DNA from: Reyranella sp.
GTDB taxonomy: Bacteria; Pseudomonadota; Alphaproteobacteria; Reyranellales; Reyranellaceae
NCBI GenBank assembly: GCA_004296815.1
Contig: SCVT01000710.1
Location: 1 to 6,394 of the forward strand
Reading direction: 5' to 3'
Length of the DNA stretch: 6,394 nt
Below are positions 1 to 5,503 of the stretch, piece by piece. Position numbers and translations under genes: made by a program. The notes under the pieces were generated by a model. It was given only the letters and a program-made list of their open reading frames with translations. It searched no databases and had not been told where the DNA came from. Each line of letters starts with the position of its first letter. Within the stretch, counting starts at the first letter, position 1.

Positions 1-1003
1 CGCGGATCGCGCCGGCGACCAGGTCGACCAGCGGTCCGGGCTGCGTGTAGAACGACTCGCCCGATACCTCGACCTTGTTGTACTCGATCGTGCCGTTGCC
101 GCCGAGGCTCGCATTGGCGCGCTCCATGCGCGCCTTCAGGTGCTCGAGCAGCTTCTTGGAGGTCCAGAGATCGTTGAAGCGCGTATTGAAGCGCGCATGG
201 GCGACGGCGGGGGCAATGTTGGTCGCCTTGTTGCCGACATCGACGGTGGTGAACTGCAGCGACGTCGGCTGGAAGTGCGTGCTGCCCTGGTCGATCGGCT
301 CGCGGACCAGCGCCTCGATGATGGCGGTGAGCCGGTGGATCGCGTTGTCCAACCGCTCGGGGTAGCCGACATGGCCCTGCACGCCACGCACCGTGAAGTC
401 GACCGTCATGCTGCCGCGCCGGCCGATCTTCATCATGTCGCCGAACTTCTTCGAGCTGGTCGGCTCGCCCACGATGCAGGCGTCGATCTTCTCGCCGCGG
501 TCGGCGAGCTTCTTCAGCATCTTGACCGTGCCGTTGACGGCCGGCCCCTCCTCGTCGCCGGTGATCAGCAGGCTGATCGAGCCGCCGAAGGTGGTGCCGC
601 GCCGGGCGACGAAGCGCGCCGCCGCTTCCGTGAAGGCCGCAATCGCGCCCTTCATGTCGGCGGCGCCGCGCCCGAACAGATAGCCCGCCGAGAGCTCGGC
701 CGAGAATGGCCCGATCGTCCATGACGAGAGGTCGCCCACCGGCACCACGTCTGAATGGCCCGCGAAGCAGAGATGGCGGCCGTTGCCGTTCTTGTCCTCG
801 CCGATGCGTGCATAAAGATTGGCCACGTCGTCGGTGCCGGCCTGGGTGAAATCCATGCGCTCGCAGCGGAAGCCGATCGGCGCCAGCGTGCGCTCGAGGA
901 GCTGCAACGCGCCGGCCTCGCGTGGCGTCACGCTCTCGCAGCGCACGAGCGAGCGCGTCAGTTCAATGACATCGGTGGCGGCGGAAGCGTGCGTGTCAGG
1001 CAT
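1..1003 (-). CDS. dapE: Succinyl-diaminopimelate desuccinylase DapE, 3' end cut by window
   Basis: DapE is a cytoplasmic dinuclear-zinc amidohydrolase of the M20 family. It hydrolyses N-succinyl-LL-2,6-diaminopimelate to LL-diaminopimelate and succinate, in the succinylase branch of lysine/meso-DAP synthesis that feeds peptidoglycan. The window holds 334 codons with no stop; family members are about 375-390 residues, so roughly 45-50 C-terminal residues, including the last zinc-ligand histidine, lie outside. Visible hallmarks are the N-terminal RCESVTPREAGAL (21-33), the zinc-site motif AGHSDVVP (H83), GRGAADMKG (bridging D116), the catalytic/ligand pair E151-E152 in GDEEGPA, the ligand E180 in GEPT, and the lid-domain QGHVGYP (H211). 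The ATG at 1003-1001 is the natural start: an in-frame TAG lies 12 bp upstream and the protein begins at the usual family position. No clean Shine-Dalgarno is seen, only a G-rich tract 13-24 bases upstream. It is co-oriented with smc but separated from it by a hairpin. Family assignment is very secure. Confidence 0.96.
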   Translation of the reverse strand, partial: MPDTHASAATDVIELTRSLVRCESVTPREAGALQLLERTLAPIGFRCERMDFTQAGTDDVANLYARIGEDKNGNGRHLCFAGHSDVVPVGDLSSWTIGPFSAELSAGYLFGRGAADMKGAIAAFTEAAARFVARRGTTFGGSISLLITGDEEGPAVNGTVKMLKKLADRGEKIDACIVGEPTSSKKFGDMMKIGRRGSMTVDFTVRGVQGHVGYPERLDNAIHRLTAIIEALVREPIDQGSTHFQPTSLQFTTVDVGNKATNIAPAVAHARFNTRFNDLWTSKKLLEHLKARMERANASLGGNGTIEYNKVEVSGESFYTQPGPLVDLVAGAIR

Positions 1004-1038
1004 GGCCGGACACTACCCCCCGCCCCCACCAAAGAGAA
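1004..1038 (-). promoter_or_regulatory. dapE 5' leader with G-rich tract
   Basis: Only 35 bases separate the hairpin from the dapE ATG. On the minus strand they contain the T-rich terminator tail, then a G-rich tract (GGTGGGGGCGGGGGG, 1030-1016), then TAG and ATG. The G tract may act as a poor ribosome-binding site or simply be single-strand structure. There is no room for a full promoter between hairpin and start codon, so dapE transcription must begin within or before the hairpin, or rely on read-through. No convincing -35/-10 pair was found. Confidence 0.3.
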
Positions 1039-1067
1039 GGGCGCCGGCTGCTGTAAGGCCGGCGCCC
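1039..1067 (-). terminator. Probable intrinsic terminator after smc
   Basis: Read on the minus strand, a perfect 10-bp GC-rich stem (gggcgccggc pairing with gccggcgccc) encloses a 9-base loop and is followed at once by TTCTCTTT. The T-rich run appears on the minus-strand side only, so it would stop transcripts coming from smc. The stem begins about 45 bases after the smc stop codon. The U-tract is interrupted by C residues, so termination could be incomplete. No other hairpin of comparable strength was noticed between smc and dapE. Confidence 0.75.
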
Positions 1068-1112
1068 AGTCGATCTGAGAGAGGAAGATAGTCTTGCTTG
1101 CTTGATCTGACG

Positions 1113-4100
1113 TCAGGCCACCAGGCGGTCCGCCTCCATGAGGTTGACCGACACGAGCTGGCTGACGCCCTGCTCGGACATGGTCACACCGTAGAGGCGG
1201 TCCATGCGCGCCATGGTGACGCGATGGTGGGTGATGATGAGGAAGCGCGTGTCGGTGCGGCCGGCGATGTCGTTCACCAGGCCGCAGAAGCGCTCCACGT
1301 TGAGGTCGTCCAGCGGTGCGTCCACCTCGTCCAGCACGCAGATCGGCGCCGGGTTGGTCATGAACACGGCGAACAACAGCGAGAGGGCGGTCAAAGCCTG
1401 TTCACCACCCGACAGCAGCGACATCACCTGCAGCTTCTTGCCCGGCGGCGAGGCGTGGATCTCGAGGCCGGCCTCGAGCGGGTCCTCCGACTCGGTGAGG
1501 CGCAGCTCGGCCTTGCCGCCGCCGAACAGCTTGGTGAAGAGCTGCTGGAAGTGGCCGCTCACCTGCTCGAAGGCGACGAGGAAGCGCTCGCGGCCCTCGC
1601 GGTTCAGGCTCTGGATGCCCTGGCGCAGGCGGCCGATGGCGGCGACCAGGTCGTCGCGCTCAGTCGTCATGCCGGTGATCTGCTGCTCGAGCTCGTTGGC
1701 CTCTTCCTCCGCCCGCAGGTTCACCGCGCCCATCGTCTCGCGCTCGTGCACCAGCCGCTCGAGCTTGTGCTCGGCCTTCTCGAGCTCCGGCAGCTCCTCG
1801 ATCGACTGGACCTCGGCCAGCGCCAGCACGCCGTCGGGCTCGCAGCGCAACCGCTCGACGATGCGCTCGACCACGGCCTCGCGGTCCTTGGTCGCCTGCT
1901 CCATCAGGCCCTCACGGCGCACGCGGCTCTCGCGCGCCTGGCCCATCTCGGTCTCGGCCTGCTTCAGCGCCTTGTCGGCCTCGCCGAGGCGGGTCTCGCC
2001 GATCGCGAGACGATCGGCCGCCTCCTGGCGGTTGGTCTCGGCCTTGGCGATCTCGTCGCCGAGCGCGAAGCGCTTGGCGTCGATCTCGGCGGGCTTGGCC
2101 GCCAGCTCGGCGATCGCGGCCTGTGTCTGCTCGCGACGGGCGTCGAGCTCGACGATCTGGCCGTCGGCATCACCCAGACGCTTGGCCCAGCCCTCGCGGT
2201 CCTGCGCGATCTGCGCCAGCCGCTCGACGCGCATGGCCGACTCGCGGGCCAGGCGCTCGCAGTTGCCCTCGGCCTCGACCAGCGCGGCCCGCAGCTCGGC
2301 GATGCGGGCGCGGAGCGCGCCTGCCGCGACGCGGTCGGCCTGGGTGTCGGAGATCGCGGAGAGCCGCGCCTCGCGGAAGGTGCGGCGCATCTCGGCGTCG
2401 GCGATGTCGCCCGCGACCTCGGTCACGGTCGTCTCGATGCCGGCCAGACGCGTGCGCAGCTGGTCGGTGCGACGCGCGATCTCGACATGGCGGTCGCGCG
2501 CCTGCGTGGCCAGCCGCTCGGCCGTGGCGACGGCCGACTGCGAGGCACGCTCGGCGGCGCGGGTGGCTTCACCGGCATCCTGCGTCTTGCGACGCGCGGC
2601 GTCGGCCACGCTACGCTCGTGCGCGCGGGCCTGGTCGACGCAGGTCTTCTCGGCGTCGCGGGCCGCGGCGAGCCAGGTCTTCTCGGCATCGGCGCGGGCC
2701 TGCTCGACGGTCTGCTCGGCCACGACACCGTCGATCTGATGGCGGATCTCGGCCAAGCGGTTGCGCTGGCTGAGGCGAACGGCGGCGCTCGACGGCGCGC
2801 CGGCGCGCATCGTGTAGCCGTCCCAGCGCCACACCGCGCCCTCGGCGGTGACGAGCTGCTGGCCGGGCTTCAGGCCGGGCTGCAGCGCCGCGCCGGTCGC
2901 ATCGTCGGCGACGACGCCGATGAAGGCCAGTCGACGCGCCAGCTCGGGCAGCGTGTGGACGTGCGCCGAAAGCGGTGTGGCACCTTCGGGCAACGCCGGC
3001 GCATCGGCCAGCGGCTCGAGCGGCAGCCAGTGCGTCGGTGCCCCGCGGTCGGACGAGGCTTCAAGCTCGTCGCCGAACGCGGCGCCCAGCGCCTTCTCGT
3101 AGCCCGGCTCGACGGTCAGCGCGTCGAGCAGCGGCGGCCAGAGCGAATCGGCCGCCGACTTCAGCGCGGCGGCGACGCCCGCTTCCTCGGCGCGCAGCTT
3201 GGTCAGCCGCGCATTGGTCTTCTGCAGGGTCTCCACCGCCGTGGCATGGCTCGCTTCCGCAGCCTGGCGCTCGGCGGCGCGGGCGCGCTCCATGTCGAGG
3301 CGCTCGGCCTCGGCCTTGGCGACTGCGATGCGTGCGGCATCCGACTCGTAGCGCTCGGCCTCGCGGGCGGCCTCGATGGCCTCCTGGCCGGTGCGGCGCG
3401 CCTCGTCGAGCGCGGCGCGGGCCGCCTCGAGCTCGGCCTCGACCTCGGGCAGCGCCGGCAGGTTCGCGAGATCGCCCTGGATCTGCTGCTGCTGGGCGGC
3501 GACCTCGTCGCGGCGCACGGTCAGCCGGCGCAGGCGGTCCTGCAGCTCGGCAATCTCGCGGCTCACGCTCTGGCGCAGCGCTTCATCGTCGGCGATCTGG
3601 CGGTTGAGCCGGTCGTGCTCCGTCTCGGCGCCGGTGGTTTCGGTGTGGGCGGTATCGCGCGCCTGCTGGGCGGCGGCGGCGCGATCCTCCTCGCCGACCC
3701 GCTCCTCCTCGAGCCGGCCGCGCTGGCCGTCGAGATCGCCGATGGCGGTCTCGGCATCGCCCTTGCGGCCCTGCTCGCGGGCGAGATCCTGCTCGGTCTG
3801 CGCGAGGCGCGTCTCGGCCTCCTGCTGGGCGGCGGCGACGCGCTCGGCCTCCGCGGTCAGCGCATCGTGCGCCACGCGCAGGCGCTGGAGTGCTGCGGCC
3901 GCGGCGGCCTCGTCGTTGCGCAGCGGCGGCAGCGAGGTCGCGGCCTCGGCCTGCGCCGTGGTGGCGAGACCGACCAGGCGGGTCAGGTCAGAGACCTGCG
4001 CCTCGGCTTCCTTCAGGCGCTCGCCGGCATCGGCCAGCTCGCGCTCGGCATTGGCGAGCTTCAGCGCCAGGACGGCCGCTTCGGCGCGGCGGATATGGTC

Positions 4101-4769
4101 GGAGAGGTTGCGGTAGCGGCTGGCCTGGCGCGCCTGGCGCTTCAGGCCCTTGTGCTGCTCTTCCAGCGCCACCAGCACGTCCTGCACGCGCGCGAGGTTC
4201 TGCTCGGCGGCGCGCAGGCGCAGCTCCGCCTCGTGGCGGCGGGCATAGAGGCCGGTGATGCCGGCGGCCTCGTCGATGATCGAACGGCGGTCGGCGGGCT
4301 TGGCGTTGATCAGCGCACCGATGCGGCCCTGGCTGACCAGCGCCGTGGAGCGCGAACCCGTTGCCGCGTCGGCGAAGAGCGTCTGCACGTCACGGGCGCG
4401 GATCTCGCGGCCGTTCACCGAATAGGCCGAGCCGTGGCCGCGTTCGATGCGGCGCACGACATCGAGCTGGTCGGTGTCGTTGACCATGGCCGGCGCGGTG
4501 CGGGTCTTGTTGTCGAGCTGCAGCGTCACTTCAGCGATGTTGCGCGCCGGCCGCGTACCGGTGCCGGCGAAGATCACGTCCTCCATCTCCGAGCCGCGCA
4601 TCTGCTTGGCCGAGGTCTCCCCCATCACCCACTTCAGCGCTTCCACGAGGTTCGACTTGCCGCAGCCGTTGGGCCCGACGATGCCCGTCATGCCGGCCTC
4701 GATGGCGAGCTCCGTCGGATCGACGAAGGACTTGAAGCCGGAGAGCCGGAGCTTGTCGAACTGGACCAT
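1113..4769 (-). CDS. smc: Chromosome segregation ATPase Smc
   Basis: Smc forms a ring-shaped homodimer that, with ScpA and ScpB, loads on the chromosome and extrudes or tethers DNA to organise and separate sister chromosomes. The 1218-residue protein is full length. The N-terminal head has Walker A GPNGCGKSN (32-40), a Q-loop region with VSQGRIGALI (145-154), and DEAAGITGLYARR (166-178). A long Ala/Glu/Arg-rich coiled coil spans about 180-540. A hinge follows at about 543-665 (LWPPLLDAL at its start, GAVWRWDGY near its end), and a returning coil runs to about 1010. The C-terminal head has signature LSGGEQALTALSLLFA (1119-1134), Walker B ICVLDEVDAP (1143-1152, catalytic E1148) and the switch histidine in IITHHRVTM (H1181). 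The start is fixed: an in-frame TAG directly precedes the ATG. The ribosome site is weak (AGG at -13 to -11). It lies 23 bp after a DsbA-family gene, suggesting co-transcription. No scpA or scpB lies in the window. No defects are seen. Confidence 0.98.
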   Translation of the reverse strand: MVQFDKLRLSGFKSFVDPTELAIEAGMTGIVGPNGCGKSNLVEALKWVMGETSAKQMRGSEMEDVIFAGTGTRPARNIAEVTLQLDNKTRTAPAMVNDTDQLDVVRRIERGHGSAYSVNGREIRARDVQTLFADAATGSRSTALVSQGRIGALINAKPADRRSIIDEAAGITGLYARRHEAELRLRAAEQNLARVQDVLVALEEQHKGLKRQARQASRYRNLSDHIRRAEAAVLALKLANAERELADAGERLKEAEAQVSDLTRLVGLATTAQAEAATSLPPLRNDEAAAAAALQRLRVAHDALTAEAERVAAAQQEAETRLAQTEQDLAREQGRKGDAETAIGDLDGQRGRLEEERVGEEDRAAAAQQARDTAHTETTGAETEHDRLNRQIADDEALRQSVSREIAELQDRLRRLTVRRDEVAAQQQQIQGDLANLPALPEVEAELEAARAALDEARRTGQEAIEAAREAERYESDAARIAVAKAEAERLDMERARAAERQAAEASHATAVETLQKTNARLTKLRAEEAGVAAALKSAADSLWPPLLDALTVEPGYEKALGAAFGDELEASSDRGAPTHWLPLEPLADAPALPEGATPLSAHVHTLPELARRLAFIGVVADDATGAALQPGLKPGQQLVTAEGAVWRWDGYTMRAGAPSSAAVRLSQRNRLAEIRHQIDGVVAEQTVEQARADAEKTWLAAARDAEKTCVDQARAHERSVADAARRKTQDAGEATRAAERASQSAVATAERLATQARDRHVEIARRTDQLRTRLAGIETTVTEVAGDIADAEMRRTFREARLSAISDTQADRVAAGALRARIAELRAALVEAEGNCERLARESAMRVERLAQIAQDREGWAKRLGDADGQIVELDARREQTQAAIAELAAKPAEIDAKRFALGDEIAKAETNRQEAADRLAIGETRLGEADKALKQAETEMGQARESRVRREGLMEQATKDREAVVERIVERLRCEPDGVLALAEVQSIEELPELEKAEHKLERLVHERETMGAVNLRAEEEANELEQQITGMTTERDDLVAAIGRLRQGIQSLNREGRERFLVAFEQVSGHFQQLFTKLFGGGKAELRLTESEDPLEAGLEIHASPPGKKLQVMSLLSGGEQALTALSLLFAVFMTNPAPICVLDEVDAPLDDLNVERFCGLVNDIAGRTDTRFLIITHHRVTMARMDRLYGVTMSEQGVSQLVSVNLMEADRLVA

Positions 4770-4792
4770 CTACACCACGCCTATCTGTTTAC

Positions 4793-5449
4793 TTACTTGG
4801 CAAGCTTCGAGAACACGCCGTCGAGTTCGTCGACCGAGCGCGATCCGCGATAGAGCTGACCGTTGATGAAGAGCGTCGGCGTGGAGTTCACGCCCAGTGC
4901 CTCGCCGCTCTTGTAGTCGTTGAGGACGGCGTTGCTCATCGCGTCGTTGGCGAGGCACGCCTTGATCTCGTTCTCGCCCATGCCGGCGATGCGCAGCGGC
5001 TTGGCGATCTCGGCCAGCGGGTCGGACGAGGCCGCCCACTGCGGCTGGCCTCGGAAGATGATGTCGAGGACGCCGAAATACTTGTCGTTGCCGGCGCACT
5101 CCGCGATCTGCGCAGCCTTCACGGCCACCTGGTCGAGCGGGAAGTCGCGGTAGACGAGCTTCACCTTGCCGGTGTCGATCCACTTCTTCTTGATCTCGGG
5201 CAGGATCTGCGTGTGGAAGTGGGCGCAGTGCGAGCAGGTGAGCGAGGCATACTCGATCACCGTGATGGGGGCCTTGGGGTCGCCCAGGACATGGTCGCCG
5301 GGCATGACATTGGCGAGCGCGGCCTTGTCGGCGGTCGACGCCGCCGCCACCGGTGCCGGGGCAGTCGGGGAACGGGTGCCGAAATAGACGCCAGCCGCAA
5401 TCGCGGCCACCGCCACGACCCCGCCGGCGACGATCAAGATATTCCGCAT
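4793..5449 (-). CDS. DsbA-family thiol-disulfide oxidoreductase, CSHC active site
   Basis: This 218-residue protein is a DsbA-like thioredoxin-fold protein predicted to form or shuffle disulfides in the periplasm. Residues 3-21 are a hydrophobic segment without a clear cleavage site (an uncleaved anchor is possible), followed by a Pro/Ala/Ser/Thr-rich linker to about residue 45. The thioredoxin domain starts at GDHVLGDPKAPITVIEYAS; its CSHC active site is at residues 72-75 and the cis-proline is P191 in NSTPTLFING. Two further cysteines, C118 (AECAGNDKYF) and C165 (IKACLAND), sit in the inserted helical domain. From family knowledge, alphaproteobacterial DsbA proteins often carry a second disulfide, and these are the likely partners. 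The start is supported by a good Shine-Dalgarno (GGAGAGGA) 7 bases before the ATG. It lies 54 bp after the fused DciA/DsbA gene and 23 bp before smc. Whether it acts as oxidase, isomerase or reductase cannot be read from the sequence, and no DsbB partner is present in the window. Confidence 0.93.
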   Translation of the reverse strand: MRNILIVAGGVVAVAAIAAGVYFGTRSPTAPAPVAAASTADKAALANVMPGDHVLGDPKAPITVIEYASLTCSHCAHFHTQILPEIKKKWIDTGKVKLVYRDFPLDQVAVKAAQIAECAGNDKYFGVLDIIFRGQPQWAASSDPLAEIAKPLRIAGMGENEIKACLANDAMSNAVLNDYKSGEALGVNSTPTLFINGQLYRGSRSVDELDGVFSKLAK

Positions 5450-5456
5450 TCCGTCT

Positions 5457-5464
5457 TCCTCTCC
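5457..5464 (-). promoter_or_regulatory. Shine-Dalgarno of the CSHC DsbA-family gene
   Basis: Minus-strand GGAGAGGA ends 7 bases before the ATG at 5449-5447. It is the clearest ribosome-binding site in the window and fixes this start. It lies in the 54-bp gap after the fusion gene, in which I see no terminator-like hairpin; this favours co-transcription with the gene upstream. Confidence 0.7.
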
Positions 5465-5503
5465 ACTACATCTTGGGAATTACGCCTGTGGGGAGTCAAA
5501 CGT

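Noticed and set aside
140..724. Plus-strand open frame opposite dapE
   Set aside because: It overlaps strongly conserved dapE motifs on the other strand and its product shows no recognisable domain.
1072..1110. Repeated GATCTGA (two copies) between smc and dapE as a regulatory repeat
   Set aside because: Two 7-base copies 32 bases apart are too short and too few to support a binding-site array.
1080..1112. Minus-strand TATCTT in the smc-dapE gap as a -10 element
   Set aside because: No acceptable -35 hexamer lies at the right spacing; the match alone is too weak.
1600..4200. Repetitive Ala/Glu/Arg codon patterns as a DNA repeat array
   Set aside because: The periodicity is that of the Smc coiled-coil arms; I see no exact long DNA repeats.
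1098..4853. Large plus-strand open frame opposite smc as a real gene
   Set aside because: It is the exact mirror phase of a certain smc gene, its composition is low-complexity, and its openness follows from the absence of TTA, CTA and TCA codons in smc.
4770..5183. Minus-strand open frame overlapping the CSHC DsbA-family gene in another phase
   Set aside because: It is an Arg-rich shadow of the real gene; the real frame has a good Shine-Dalgarno and all family motifs.
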